Made by a program: the position numbers and the translations under genes
Source of the DNA: Ustilaginoidea virens
Lineage: Eukaryota; Ascomycota; Sordariomycetes; Hypocreales; Clavicipitaceae
NCBI RefSeq assembly: GCF_000687475.1
Contig: NC_057316.1
Span: forward strand, 620,001-684,000
Direction: 5' to 3'
Length of the DNA stretch: 64,000 bases
The notes under the pieces: generated by a model
What the model saw: the letters and a program-made list of their open reading frames with translations, nothing else
Told to the model about the DNA's origin: nothing
The model's database searches: none
In this document: piece by piece, positions 46,230-59,808 of the stretch
Numbering within the stretch: the first letter of the stretch is position 1
Layout of the letters: each line of letters starts with the position of its first letter

Positions 46230-47390
46230 TATTAGTCTAATAGACCCTATTTTAGGACCTAGTTAGGCCTATTATAAGTCCTAATATCCCCCTATTTAGC
46301 CTTAAATATTTCTTATATAGTAGTATCCTTAAAGTTTTTTAAGGGTTCCTATATCGGTAAATTATACCCTTTTTACTTTATAAATATATTATACTTTTAT
46401 CTTCAGCCCTATATATTCTTCGCTATAAGTATTTCTTTAACCTTATACTCCTTATATAGGTTTATAGAGTCTTAGGGGAGGATAAATAGGGGCCTAGATT
46501 ATATATCGGTTATTACCTAATTAGGTAATAGATTAAAAGCAGCTTATTTAATTAGGTTAATATAGAAAACCGGATAAATACCTTATAGGATATTAAGCTA
46601 AATATTAAGCGGTAATAGGATAGTAATAATAGTATATTTAGTAGAGACCTAATCGAGCTTTTTATATAGGTAGTTCGTTTTAATATTCTAAAAGTTTAAC
46701 TATACCTAATTACTAATCTAAAAGCGCTCGGCTAGGCATTATAAATAGTTAGTAGTATTTTACTATTATTATTATATAAAGGCAATAGCAGCTTAAGCTA
46801 ATTCCTATCCCTCTTTAAGGTTATTAAGAAAAAGGGCTATATACCCCTTTAGGGTAATTAAGCTTAAGATTACCTCTAGAGGTAAAATAATAATCAGAAT
46901 ATTAAACCCATTAAGTAGCCGGTTTAGGCTAAACCTAGTAATAAATAATATCCAGTTATTTAATGCGAGTTAATATACCGTAAGATAGTATAGCTAATCG
47001 TATTAATTAAAAGAAATTATAATACGGAGGACCGCTTATACCTCTTAGTTTATTCGCTTTATACCACTATTAGTTTAGGGGTGGTATACTATTAATAAAA
47101 GTTGTTCAGTTCTAACTAATTTATATAGTATAGACTAAAATTAGCCTATTTAGTCTAAACTTTAATTACTAATAATCTCCTTAGGGAAGCTATAGAAGCG
47201 TTACTAGCACTATTAGAAGCGTTCTATATAATCTTCTGCTTTTATTAAGTATATAGCCTTAAGCTAGATATATTTCAATAAGCGGTTTATAATTACTATA
47301 AGAAATTATAGGTTGGAAGTATTATAGGTAGGAAGGTTAGTTATAAAGTCAATTAATATTTATAATTAAAAGCAGTCTATAATCGGTAGC
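46230..47390 (-). pseudogene. pol: G3 pol 3' part: chromodomain and integrase
   Basis: The chromodomain at about 46275-46465 reads EYKVKEILIAKN, then IFIK, a stop, KGYNLPI, then EPLKNF on the minus strand. Integrase follows to 47390, where Copia-1 copy C inserted; the frame continues at 54645. Same domain order as G2, with many Gln/Trp-to-stop changes. Confidence 0.78.
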
Positions 47391-47395
47391 GGTTA

Positions 47396-48115
47396 TGTTA
47401 AAATCCTATAGTAGCCTACTAGGCTGCTGGCCTAATACCCTACTGGCTTACTGACTTTTTGGCCCTTATACCGCCTCTTAGACTTACGGTAGTCTTTCTT
47501 ACCTTAGGCCTTTGCCTTTTACCTTAAGGATTTTCAGTGGATTATTTACTGTATATCAAGTAAGGTAGGCCTTGTTAAAAAGGTGTGGCATTGCTAAATT
47601 AGCGTGGTGGGCCTACTAGTGTGGTGGCGGCCTACTAGTGTGGTGGCTAGTCTACTAGTGTGGTGGGTAGTCACTAGCGTGGTGGCTAATTACTAGTGCG
47701 GTGGTTAGGGTGGTTAGAAAGGCCGGATATAGTGGGGCTGCTGACGTATTATATACGTGGCATAGTGAGCATTATGGGGAGCTATCTTACTGGCTACCCT
47801 GAATGCCTGGGCCCACCCCTCCTTCGTGTATATATAGGATAGCTTTCCCCCTTCTTTCTAGATAGTTGAAGGGCAGCACAATCAAGTCTGTTAATGCACT
47901 ATATGCCTCTTAACTCCCACCTTCCCTGCGTTTCTGGTTATCTTATATTTGCCTTGCCTTTACACTTGCCCTGCTTTATAGCACTTGTATAGTCTTAGGA
48001 CTTGGTGAAAAATCTAGTATTTATACTAAGATTAGTTCACAGGTCGCAGACAGTCTTGTGCCATCTAGCTAGCTAGTAAGGCTCTGCTTTTATAGTGACC
48101 TTGAGAATTGCAATA
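47396..48115 (+). repeat. 5' LTR of Copia-1 copy C
   Basis: TGTTAAAATCC to TTGCAATA; TATA box near 47828-47836; U3 subrepeats about 47600-47700. Confidence 0.92.
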
Positions 48116-48842
48116 GGTTATAAGCCCGGGTTTTTACTTCTTTGTTTTTACCCTACCTTTTTGTGTTCACCCCTTGGTCTCTTTTGCTTATTAGTACTAC
48201 TAATATAGCTATCCTTTGGTATCTTCGGCTTACCTTTATTAACTTTGGCTTACCTATTATTACCTTTGGCTTACCCTCTATTACCTACGGTATTACCCTG
48301 CGGCAATCAACGGCGTACCTAACGGCAACTTACGGCGTAACCTCACGGCACTTTTAGCGTAACCTTACGTTATTTTTGGAGTAACCTACGGCACCTACGG
48401 ACTTTATAGTGTGATATCTATCACACTATACTACTGTATAACACCTTTTCCCCTAGTGCACGACTTGTACTGCACTATACGGCACCTGTTATACTCTCCC
48501 ACTTATAGCACCTTTGGTACGGTACTTACGGCACCTTTTTATATTACGGCACCTACGGCTTCTACAGCACTTACGGCACCTTTATATTACGGCACAATAT
48601 AAGCACCTTGAACACTAACGCTATAATACGGACTTGCACAACGCCTACGGCATCTGTGCTTTTATACTGAGACCGGCCGCTATAATCTGCGGCTATTTTT
48701 ATAGTAGGCTACTAGCCACTATATATACTGGCAATCCGACTAGTTATTCAACTATTTTGCTAGCTATTTAGCTAGTTATTCCTCTGTTTTTACAACTATT
48801 GGCACCATTTTTCAACGGATTTTTAAACCCTTTTTGCCCACT
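48116..48842 (+). repeat. Copy C primer site and leader with minisatellite
   Basis: GGTTATAAGCCCGGG at 48116-48130 is the Met-tRNA anticodon-arm site with one G to A change. The leader repeats the CTTTGGCTTACC zone (about 48220-48280) and has a short, degenerate TACGGCACC array at 48500-48597, fewer units than copies A and D. Confidence 0.72.
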
Positions 48843-51800
48843 ATGGCAGAGTCAGGATCCTATAAGGTCCCTGAATCCGATACTGAAGTTAATACTAATG
48901 CATAGCTACAGCTAGATATAGACGATATGAAATCCTAGATGAATATATTAACTGACCTTATATAGGGCCTAGTTAGTAGGCAAAATAACGATTCCTAGGC
49001 TACCCAGGCTACCCAGGCTATTAATAAGAAGTCTACTAAAGCTATTAAAGCTGGACCTTCCACTAAGACTACCACAAAAGATGATAATAGTAAAGCTGAC
49101 GTTATAGAAATCGACCAACCTTCCACCCCTATAAAATATAAGGGTAAAGAGCCTATTTATACTACAATAGCACCAATAACAATTATCACCAACCAAATTA
49201 GTGATGGGGCTATTAAAGAATTAGCTAAGACTGCCAACCGCTTTAAGGAGTCACAGAAGCTAAAAAGCCCCTATAATTTCGACCAGTGGAAGCAGGCCCT
49301 TACTATATAACTTAGGGCCTTTAAAATAGCTAATTTTATCAACGACCCTTCTATAGCAAGGCACTTTGATGAGTCTGAGCAGGCACTTCTACTACTAATG
49401 CTAAAGAATAGCTGTGGTAAAGAAGCTATAGAGGCTATAGACTGGTGTAACGACCCAGAGGAAGCCTACCTTTTACTAGTGGCCCAGTATTGCCACTCAC
49501 CAGAAGTACAGCAGGCACACTTATACCCTACCTTTCACACCCTTATATTTACCGGTTATAAGGGCACCTTGGAGGCTTTTAATAGCGAATTTAATAGCTA
49601 TATTTCTCGCCTTAGAATCCTAGGTTCTAAGATCGACTCTTTCGACCAAGTTAACCAGTATCTTTAGGCTGTAGAGGGGGTATTTACCCGCTAGATGGAA
49701 CGCCAACGCTCTATGATTAGGGCTTATAGCGCCCAGGGTGTTATTAACAGCAGCAAATTTAACCTCCAGTATTTTATGGTTGACCTACTAGAAGAATAGC
49801 GTTCTAAAGGGTCTAATAAAGTAGCTGCTAATAATAACCCTAAGTAGCTTAAGGCTTCTAAAGACTCTAAGAATAAAGGGTCTACTAATACCGCTTCTAC
49901 TAATAATAGTAAGAATAATTCTACTAATAATAGGAAAAAGAAGTAGTAATAGAAGAAGAAACAAGACTCTAGCAGTAATTAGCAAGACGTTAAGGCCTTT
50001 ATTATAGGCAACTATAATACCTAGGATACTAATATATCTTATTCTTCTTCTACTATATCCACTAATATAAGCTATAGTGCTAAATCAGGCGGCAGGACCC
50101 CTAAGGATGCCCTCCTTTATGATACAGGCTCTACTTATTATATTGTTAATAATAAGAAGCATTTCACCACTTTTCACCATTTTGAGAAGGATGATAAGCC
50201 GGTAATTACTACTAGTAGTGGCCCTATTTACCCTACTGGTTGGGGCATAGTACGATTTACTATACTATAGGGCGTTAATCCTACCAAATGGGGTATTATA
50301 GAGCTTAAGAATGCACTATATATTCCTGCCTTAGATATTAACATCATTAGCGGTGTAAAGCACTATACCGCTAAAGGGGTATTAATTAAAAATCAGCTTT
50401 AGTCAGCAAGCCGTAAATACATCGGCATTTTTAACTTTAAAAAATACGGCTTTTTCCTTCCATAGAAAGGAATAGACATACTACTACTGCATCAACCTTG
50501 CAGCCATTATACTATTACTAATAGTATAACAGTAGAGGTCCCTAGCCCTACTAACCCTGCTGATTATAGTGATCCTAAGGATACCATTATTACCCCTATT
50601 CCTACTACTGCAACTAGTAAGGAACCAGTAGAGGCTACTAGCCCTACTACTAACTCTCCTGCTATTACGACTAGCGAAGAGCCCGCTATTACAACTAGCG
50701 AAAATCCCGCTATTACGACTAGCGAAAATCCCGTAGTAGCTACTAGCCCTACTTCTGCCCCTATAGCTGCTGATATAGAATATTAAAAGCTATTACAATT
50801 AGCCGGCATTTGGTATGTACGGCTAGGGCATATAGGTATTTAGCTACTTAAAAAGACCTGTGCTAATACCCCTGGTCTTCCTAACCTTAATAAGGTTAAA
50901 GATGCTGATTTTCGCTGCTTAGCCTGTATCCAGGCTAAGAAGGTTAGAAGACCTTCTAAGGATGCGATACCTAATCCAGCTAAATGCCTGGATATTATAG
51001 AAGGTGATACTTTTGCTATATCACCTATGCTATATAATAAACGACCTGTTGCCCTTATATTAGTAGACAGAAAATCCCGATTCCGCTGGCTTTACTTGCT
51101 GCCTAATAGGGAAGGCACTATTGTTTTTAAAGTATTATAGAGCTTTATATAGAGCCTATAGGTTAGATATGGTAAAACGCCTGTTGAATTCCACTATGAT
51201 GGTGAAAATGAAATCAACAAAATGCTTAGTGATTGGCTTGTTGAATAGGGTATAGCTTTTAATACCTTTTGCCCTTATATTTACGAATAAAACGGCCTAG
51301 CTGAGCGCTCTATTAGGGTTATAGCTGATAGGCTACGTGCTACTATAGCCTGGTTAAGGCTACTATCTAACCTCTGGTCCGCTGTAATTACTGGCGTTGT
51401 TATGCTAGTAAATATAATAGCTATTACTAATAGACCTTCTAGCCCCTATTAGGAGCTATTAAAGGATTATGACCATATTATGCCGGAGCACTACCCTGAT
51501 CTTATTAACCTTAGGGCTATTGGAGCAGCTATTAAAGTGCTTATACCATACGAAAAGCGTATAAAAAGCCGCAAATTAGTGCCCTATACCGAGCCTGGTA
51601 GGCTCCTTGCCACTCTAGGTAATAATACTTACCTAGTCTACCTTCTAAAGAAGAAGGTTATTACTAAAACAACTTTTATTACCTTTATTCATCAAAATGA
51701 AGGTATAGGCCCTATTTCTATTGGCCTAGAAGGAGACTTTCACAGAGGGCAAAATACAGGTTTAGAGGGGGTATCTAGCAGAGAACCTACTATTTTACTA

Positions 51801-53792
51801 GATGACCTTGAAAGCATGCCGGACCCTACTAACCTTACTAATATTACTAATACTAATGTTATACCGGATGACCTAGAAAGCATGCCGGACCCTACTAATA
51901 CTAGCGTTATTAATACTAATGCTACCTTGGATAACCGCCCTATATTACAGTCCCCGGCTACTGCAAAGGATGACCTTATAGATATCCTTATTAGCCTTAC
52001 TCCTGCCGACCTTGCTGGCCCTGCTGGCCCTACCGACCCTACTAGCCCTACCGACTTATTCCCTAATCAGGATTTATACTACCTGATATGGGATTCCTGC
52101 TATGCAGCTAAGCGTAAGCTAGCTAAAAAGGCCCCTAATGGTACGCCTAATAGCTGGAAGGATGTGCTACAAAGCCCTGAAAAAGACCTTTGGATAAAGG
52201 TATTATTTAAGGAATTTGAGCAGCTATTGGATACTAAAGTCTTCCAATTTATTCCTAAGTCTAGCGTTCCTATTGATAGGAAAATTATACGCAATAGGCC
52301 TGTTTTTCGGGTTAAAAAGGATGCCAATAATTAGCCTATAAAATATAAGGCTAGATTGGTTGTTAAGGGTTTTATATAAGTCGAAGGAAAGGACTTTCAG
52401 TATACCTATGCTTCTACCTCTATCCTACCTACCTGGAGGGTTATACTGGCTTTAGCTGCTAGTAATAACTGGGAAATAGAGCAGATCGACTTTATAGGCG
52501 CCTTCCTAAATAGCGAACTTTCTAAGACTATTTATATGGATATTCCTGACGGATTTCTTGAATTTATAGAGAGCCTACTACTAACTAATAGCGATAGCAA
52601 GCTTTGGTCTGATATTTAATGGCAATAGCTACTAATTTTACTTAAAGAAGCCGGCTTTAATCCTTCTATTAAGCAAGCTATTTTACTAAAGAAGGCCCTA
52701 TACGGGCTAAAACAAGCACCCCGCGAATGGCAATACCGGCTAAAAGACCTGATTTCTAGTGAAGGCTTCTTACCTTTAGCATCTGATGCTACCGTCTTTT
52801 ATAATAAGCAAACCAGCACCTTTATCGTTACTTATGTTGACGACTGCCTATTAGTTGGTCTAAATATAACTTATATTAACCAGCTAAAAAGGAAATTCCA
52901 TAAGGTCTATACTATAGAAGACCGCAGTCTAGCTTCCTTCTTCCTAGGCGTATAGATTATACGAAATAGGAAGGAAGGTCTATTGTGGCTACACCAAGCC
53001 CAATTTATAGCAGAGGTCTTAGCTAAATTCGGCTTACAGGATACTAAACCTCAGCTAATTCCACTTCAACCAGGGATTCTAAATGAATCTAGTGGAAAAG
53101 ACCTCAGCCCTACTGATCAGAGCCTTTATCAGAGCCTTACTGGCACTATAATGTGGCTTATAATGATGACTAGGCCCGACCTAGCATTTCCTACCTAATA
53201 CCTCTCTCGGTTCATATCTAAGGCAACTAATGTGCATTTAAATGCTGCGAAAGGCAGCTTTAGCTACCTTAAAGGCACTAAGAACCTAGCTATTTGCTTT
53301 ACTAAAAGCAATCAACAGCCTATTATAACCGCTTATTCTGATAGCGATTTTGCTGGCTGTAAAGAAACCTCTAAATCTACTAGAGGCTTCCTTACTACTA
53401 TTAATAGTGGTCCTATTAGCTGGCGTTCTAAGCGAGCCTCTTTAGTAGTGCTATCTACTTTAGAAGCTGAATCTGATGCATTACTTGAGACTATCCGAGA
53501 GGTCCAATGGCTTTCTAACCTTTTTAAAGAGCTGGAAATCGATATTCTACGCCCTATACCGTTATACTACGATAATTAGGGCTCCATTTCGAATTCTAAT
53601 AACCCTAATCAGCACGCTCGCACTAAGCATACGCTATTAAAATTCCGGTATATTAGGGAGCAAGCCCAGCTGGGCTTAGTTAAAATTACCTACTTACCTA
53701 CTAATAGTATGCCTGCTGATGGTCTTACGAAGCCACTGCTGGGCCCTAAATTTACTAGGTTCCGCGAGTTACTAGGTCTTAGGGCCTGCTAA
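48843..53792 (+). pseudogene. gag-pol: Copia-1 gag-pol, copy C
   Basis: The ATG at 48843 is preserved (MAESGSYKVPESD). The same phase runs to the TAA at 53790-53792, 1,650 codons, no frameshift. Protease DTG is intact at 50121-50129. RT YVDD is intact at 52833-52844. The integrase core has one codon changed from Gly to Glu in the DGGNE motif (near 51205, tatgatggtgaaaatg), and stops break the C-terminal half. RNase H has YSDSDFAGC and EAESDAL intact and an altered YYDN. The longest open stretch is 51480-52334. In gag, CAG to TAG is seen at the QLQLD position where copies A and D keep Gln. Confidence 0.93.
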
Positions 53793-53919
53793 CTTATACT
53801 AACTTATATTAACTTACTAAGGTTTTTCCTATGTTTTTCCTTAGCACTTTTATTGCATTTTCTTTCACTATCCTTTATACGACGATTAGCTTGCTATTAC
53901 AGTAGCTAATCAGAGGGGG
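53793..53919 (+). other. 3' untranslated segment and polypurine tract, copy C
   Basis: Includes a short tandem duplication of acttatacta near 53792-53812 not present in copy A, and ends in cagaggggg before the LTR. Confidence 0.65.
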
Positions 53920-54639
53920 TATTAAAATCCTATAGTAGCCTACTAGGCTGCTGGCCTAATACCCTACTGGCTTACTGACTTTTTGGCCCTTATACCGCCT
54001 CTTAGACTTACGGTAGTCTTTCTTACCTTAGGCCTTTGCCTTTTACCTTAAGGATTTTCAGTGGATTATTTACTGTATATCAAGTAAGGTAGGCCTTGTT
54101 AAAAAGGTGTGGCATTGTTAAATTAGCGTGGTGGGCCTACTAGTGTGGTGGCGGCCTACTAGTGTGGTGGCTAGTCTACTAGTGTGGTGGGTAGTCACTA
54201 GCGTAGTGGCTAATTACTAGTGCGGTGGTTAGGGTGGTTAGAAAGGCCGGATATAGTGGGGCTGCTGACGTATCATATACGTGGCATAGTGAGCATTACG
54301 GGGAGCTATCTTACTGGCTACCCTGAATGCCTGGGCCCACCCCTCCTTCGTGTATATATAGGATAGCTTTCCCCCTTCTTTCTAGATAGTTGAAGGGCAG
54401 CACAATCGAGTCTGTTAATGCACTATATGCCTCTTAACTCCCACCTTCCCTGCGTTTCTGGTTATCTTATATTTGCCTTGCCTTTACACTTGCCCTGCTT
54501 TATAGCACTTGTTTAGTCTTAGGACTTGGTGAAAAATCTAGTATTTATACTAAGATTAGTTCACAGGTCGCAGACAGTCTTGTGCCATCTAGCTAGCTAG
54601 TAAGGCTCTGCTTTTATAGTGACCTTGAGAATTGCAATA
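53920..54639 (+). repeat. 3' LTR of Copia-1 copy C
   Basis: 720 bp; begins TATTAAAATCC (TG to TA), otherwise very close to the 5' LTR. Confidence 0.92.
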
Positions 54640-54644
54640 GGTTA

Positions 54645-57600
54645 TAATAAGCCCTAGCGCAATTAGCAGCTCTTATATACCTTATAGTATTAGTAATTCT
54701 AAATATATCTCGCCACCTTAAATAATATATTATTAAACTAATAATCCTATTATAATAATTGGAAGGTAGTATTTTTCCCTAGGTGGCCTACTATAGGCGA
54801 GTCATAGCAGTATTAGATTATTATAGTAGTTAAGGGTTTAAACGATAGAAGTTATACCTATACCTAGTAAAAGAGCATACTATATATATTTAGGGTATAA
54901 TTAGCAATTTATTCTTATATTACTACCTCTATTAGAAATCGTCGTTCCCTATTTGCAACTACCGTCTATTAGGCCTAATATATATTATCTTTAGATATTA
55001 TTTAGTCTTAAATAGCTTAAAGGTAGGAGTTAGCGAAGATATATAGGCCGTAAAGTAGGGTAGTCTTTAGGGCTAAAATTAGTCTTATCTTGCTTTTTAT
55101 CTTATCTATATCGAATATTAAAATAGATAGTAATTTTAAGATCTAGCTGATTTATAGTTTTACCCTATCTACCTTTTATTCCTATCGAGAAAATATATTA
55201 GGGCATTAGGCTTATAACCCTAGCCTATATTAAAAATAGAAGTTAAAAAGCGCTAGAGTTTTAGCCTATTAGGCTTATCGCTTAGATATTTCTTATAATC
55301 AGGCAAAATACTCTAGGTTTTTATAATTAGTAAAGATAGTAAAACGGGAGGCTATTAAGTAGAATTCTACTAATTATACCTTAAGGTAAAAGATAATAGC
55401 AAGGAGTTCTTTATTATATATAATATAATCCTATTCTATATCTAATAAGCGAGTAGAATAATATATAATAGGGTAGAGTATACTATCCTCCCTAACCTAT
55501 AATAGATAGCTACTAAAGGCTATACTAGAACTATTTACCTTAAGGATTATCTCTTTATTAGGGTCTTATTAAGCGAGAACTAGAGATAATATAAAGTACT
55601 ACTTAAGCGCTTAAAATGCCGCCTCTTTTTCGTCTAACTATTAAAATAGGACCCCTTTCTTTATTAACCTAATTAAAGGGTTAATAAGGCGGGAAAAGTT
55701 TAGGATAAAATCGCAGTAAAAGTTAGTAAAACCAAGGAAACTATAAATACCTTTTAATTTCGTAAGTACTTCCTAATTCTAAATAGCTTTAATTTTTTTA
55801 GGGTTTAGATAGATTTCCTTTCCGGCCGTTATAATATATCTTAAATACTAGACCTCCTTTATTATAAAGTCGCACTTATTAAGATCTAAATTTAAGCCGG
55901 CCTTTTGCAATTATTAAATGACTTCCTTAATATGCCTTATATAGTCTGCCTTTAATCCCCTAGTATAAATTAAAACATTATTAAGGTAGGCAATTATAAA
56001 GTCTCTTAGTATATTCCCTAAGGCCCTATTAATATATCTTTAAAAGGTCGCAAAAGCCTTAATTAGGCTAAATAGCATAATAAGCCATTTAAATAATCCG
56101 AATCGTAAATAGAATATAATTAAGTATTTATCGCCCTCTATAATATATATCTTATAGAATGCTATATATACATTAACCTTAGTAAACTATTTCGCCTAAG
56201 ATAAGGATTATAAAGTCTTTTTAATTAAAGGGAAGGGATATTAATCTTAGATTATAACCTTATTAAAGGCCTAATAGTTAATATAAAAATACTACCTATT
56301 ATTCCTTTTTCTAGCTAATAGGACTAATACTACTACCGATAAGGAGCTTATATAGATCTATCCTTTATCTATTAGGTTAGTTACTTATCTCCGAACCTTA
56401 AGTAATTAGTCTTATAGTATATTATATAATAGGCCCTCAAGTAAGTCTAGCTAGCTTTTATCTTTAGTCTTTTTAAGCTAAATATAATAATCTAATATAC
56501 CTTAGTATAAAAGGAGACTAAAAGCCTTCTCTTTATCAAAAAGGTTAATAAATTCCTATAATTCCTTTAGGAGCACCTATAGCTCTTACAATTATAAAGC
56601 AGAGTTTTAATAAAATAGAAGTATAATATAGAGGATGTATATTATCTCCTATAAGCTTATCGCAATAAAAAAGGTCGACCAGTCCTTAGAATATTTCGCT
56701 TATTTTAGTATACTATAAAAAATTAAGCTAAGGATATTTACTATAGTCGGGCCTTATTATCTTCTTATTAATTTCTTAACGATAAAACTACCTACTAATC
56801 TAATCTTTAATTAATACTATTTCGCCTATAGTATAATATTATAGTACTCTATCTAAGGTATCCTAAGGATAATATTATAGGTAAGGCCTAGGATAATATA
56901 AAGTATAACTATAGATAGCTATCTATTAATATCGATTGCTATATAGACGATATAGGTAATAGAGGAATATATTACCTTATATTCTCCTAAATGGCTCTAA
57001 ATATCTACTACTATTCCGATTTCCCTATATTATAGTAGACAGATAGGTTAGAGGCCTAACTATTATATTATCTTTTCGCTTATAGCGCTATAATAGTTAT
57101 ATCCTAAGTCGATTAAGGTATTAATAAAAATATAGGATTTATATAAAATTAGTACTAAAAAGGGGTATTTATTTATTTATTCTATAATCTCCTCTAACTC
57201 TTTTTATAATTAGGCTAGGGTCTTTATATATATTTTAAGCCCTCTAATAAGATTAGGTTTAAAGGCTATTCTTTTTCTTAATCTTTATTACTACTTTCGA
57301 TCTCTACGATTTATAAGTTAAGTAAGGCTACTTTAGTCGCATTAGGTCGGATTACTAGTAATAAATAATATATAAATATTTAGTGCTTAGAAGAGCTATA
57401 CTAAAGATAAAGACCTTTCTTTCTATAATCTTTATATTATTCTTTAGAGACCTATATCGCCTTAGATATACACTAATTACCCTTTAAGTCTAGCTTATTA
57501 ACGCCCGATATTTATATATCGTCTTTAGAATCCTAGGTATAGGTTAATCGGAAATAAGCTAAGCCCGGTTAGTAGTTAATAGTTAGACTAGTCTCGATAT

Positions 57601-58255
57601 TAATAGCAATTTATCAGTAGTAGTCTACCGCTAAATAGTAATCGTAATAAAAGACCTTAAGGCTAATAATCTTATTAGTTATATAAGCATTAGGCGCCGA
57701 TTAGAGATATTCTAGCTTAACCTCCTTAGGCTAACTGAAACCGCTAGTAAATATAAGTTTTTCCTTAAATTATATAAAAAAAGCGGTAAAAGGCTCCTTT
57801 AGGCCTTAGCATAAAGAATGCTTAAGCTTAGTAATAGTGTGATCTTACTAGTATAGGTCCTTAAAGAGATATTAAAGGTATTTAAAGAACTTTATTATAT
57901 TATAATCGCAAGCTGTATTATTCTTAAAGAAGGCCGCGATTTATAATTAGACTATAGATAATAGGTTTTAGAAGATAAATATCTATTAGGTCTTCTTATA
58001 TTTAATAAAGTCTCTATCGACCTTAAGCTTATATTATATAAAGGTCCACTAGGCTATAAATATAGCCTTTTTGCTATTAAAGGGGTCCCCTATTAGGATT
58101 AGTTTGCGCTTTAGCTAGGTATCTTAAGCAATAGGGAGGGGGGTATTATATTATACGACCGGGGCCGGTTAGATAGCATTTTAAGAGCTATTTAACTAGC
58201 TCGCGAGAAGGGCCTACAGCAAGGCAGTAACAGCAGCAAGGTATTATATATTAAT
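54645..58255 (-). pseudogene. gag-pol: G3 pol 5' part and gag C-terminal part
   Basis: Minus strand from right: gag remainder (about 57500-58255, including WFKEKL-like FYIIQGKTY region equivalents of G2), protease near 57100-57121 with IDLG where IDSG is expected, then RT (about 55700-56400) with YLNN at 55977-55988 in place of YLDD. RNase H is around 55380-55600, and integrase zinc motif and core begin near 55200, continuing past copy C at 47390. This matches G2 6500-9900 in order and sequence. RIP stops are dense. Confidence 0.75.
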
Positions 58256-58260
58256 ATATA

Positions 58261-58939
58261 TGTTAAAATCCTATAGTAGCCTACTAGGCTGCTGGCCTAA
58301 TGCCCTACTGGTCTACTAACCTTCTGGCCTTTATACCGCCTCTTGGACTTATGGTAGTCTTACCTTAGGCCTTTTCCTTTTACCTTAAGGATTTTCAGTG
58401 GATTATTTACTGTATATCAAGTAAGGTAGGCCTTGTGAAAAAGGTGTGGCATTGCTAAATTAGCGTGGTAGCCCATTAGCGTGATGGCGGCCTACTAGTG
58501 TGGTGGCTAGTCCACTAGTGTGGTGGTTAGGGTGGTTGAAAAGGCCGGATATAGTGGGTTTGCTGACGTATCATATACGTGGCATAGCGAGCATTACGGG
58601 GAGCTTTCTTACTGGCTACCTTGGATGCCTGGGCCCACCCCTCCTTCGTGTATATATAGGATAGCTTTCCCCCTTCTTTCTAGATAGTAGAAGGGCAGCA
58701 CAATCGAGTCTGTTAATGCACTATATGCCTCTTAACTTCTTACCTTCCCTGCGTTTTCTGGTTATCTTATATTTGTCTTGCCTTTACACTTGCCTTGCTT
58801 TATAGCACTTATATAGTCTTAGGACTTGGTGAAAAATCTAGTATTTATACTAAGATTAGTTCACAGGTCGCAGACAGTCTTGTGCCATCTAGCTACCTAG
58901 TAAGGCTCTGCTTTTATAGTGACCTTGAGAATTGCAATA
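58261..58939 (+). repeat. Solo LTR of Copia-1
   Basis: 679 bp, TGTTAAAATCC to TTGCAATA, with TSD ATATA at 58256-58260 and 58940-58944. It has the fewest U3 subrepeats of all copies. No internal region is present, so it arose by recombination between LTRs. It interrupts G3 gag. TATA box near 58648. Confidence 0.92.
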
Positions 58940-58944
58940 ATATA

Positions 58945-59053
58945 TCTACGCCTTTATCTATTGTAACCCTATTGCAAGTTGCTCCACTCGGGTATATATA
59001 TTACGTCGGGGGCGTTGTAGCTTTAGGTTCTCTCCATTCGGTTCTCTAGGTAT
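58945..59053 (-). pseudogene. gag: G3 gag N-terminus
   Basis: From ATA at 59053 (mutated ATG) the minus strand reads PREPNGENLKLQRPRRNIYT and VEQLAIGLQ, homologous to the start of G2 gag. The rest of gag continues left of the solo LTR from 58255. Confidence 0.72.
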
Positions 59054-59125
59054 ACTTATCTCGATATCTTATATAGCCTGCATTATTAGCTCTATAATAT
59101 AAGGTTATAATAGTAAGGCTAAGAG

Positions 59126-59136
59126 AGTCTATTTAA
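59126..59136 (-). promoter_or_regulatory. Candidate self-primer binding site of G3
   Basis: In element sense TTAAATAGACT, one base after the 5' LTR, complementary over 11 nt to AGTCTATTTAA inside the LTR (plus-strand 59188-59198). Same geometry as in G2. Confidence 0.55.
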
Positions 59137-59137
59137 A

Positions 59138-59389
59138 TATAAAGGACTGGCCCTAGGGCTACTACGAATAGGTATCGAATAAATATATTAAATAGACTAA
59201 GGAGGAAAGAGAAAGGACCCGAATAGGGGCCTCTTAGATGTCTATTTATCCCTATGTGGTATAGGTCGGGGTCCTGGCGTAGTCCTATGACCCTATGCCG
59301 TTAACCCATCTGACCCTGCCTAGGCTAGGCACGGGCGCAGCCCGAGTCCTAGCCATATTGTGGCGCAGGCGTAGCCCGAGCCCGTGACA
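59138..59389 (-). repeat. 5' LTR of chromovirus G3
   Basis: 252 bp, plus strand TATAAAGGAC to CCCGTGACA. It keeps the TGACA end (TGTCA in sense) that is mutated in the 3' LTR. TSD TTTAG follows. Confidence 0.9.
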
Positions 59390-59394
59390 TTTAG

Positions 59395-59808
59395 GACTAA
59401 AAGCGATTTAGGATCGGTAGGGGCTAGAGTAGGCCCTATTATAGCTAATGGCTTTTATATGCCCTATAATACTAGTAATTCTAAATAAATCGAGCCACCT
59501 TAGATAATATATTATCAAAATAGTAGTCCTATTGCAGTAGTTAGAAAATTATATTTTTCCTTAGGTGCCTTATAGTAGGGGAGTTATAGTATTATTGAAT
59601 TACCGTAATTATTAGCAGTTCGAACGAAGGGAGCTAAATCTAGCCCTAGTAGAGTAGCACTCTATAGGCGTTTAGGGTATAATCCGCGATCTGCTTTTTT
59701 GTCTTTACTTTTATAAAAATTTATTGTTTTCTATTTACTATAGCCTTCTATTAGGCCTAGTATAGGTCGTCTTTAGCTATAGCCTAGTCTTAGAGTGCCT
59801 ATAGGTAT
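59395..59808 (-). pseudogene. pol: G4 pol: integrase N-terminal part
   Basis: Matches, reversed, the G3 stretch 54650-55000 and G2 9600-9950: integrase zinc-motif region and start of the core. It follows the G3 TSD and ends where Copia-1 copy D inserted (GGTAT at 59804-59808). Confidence 0.7.

Larger units (their letters stand above)
47396..54639 (+). mobile_element. Copia-1 copy C, full length
   Basis: 7,244 bp, LTRs of 720 bp (47396-48115, 53920-54639), TSD GGTTA at 47391-47395 and 54640-54644. Shorter LTRs than A and B reflect fewer U3 subrepeats and an extra TATACGTGGCATAG segment near 47750, so it is a subfamily shared with copy D and the solo LTR at 58261. Confidence 0.93.
44086..59389 (-). 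mobile_element. Chromovirus G3 (Ty3/Gypsy), complete but nested-in
   Basis: LTRs of 252 bp each (44086-44337, 59138-59389), TSD TTTAG at 44081-44085 and 59390-59394. After removing Copia-1 copy C and the solo LTR with their duplications, it is about 7.37 kb. Order on the minus strand: LTR, primer site, gag, pol with chromodomain, module with antisense frame, polypurine tract, LTR. It is inserted in G4 integrase. Confidence 0.9.
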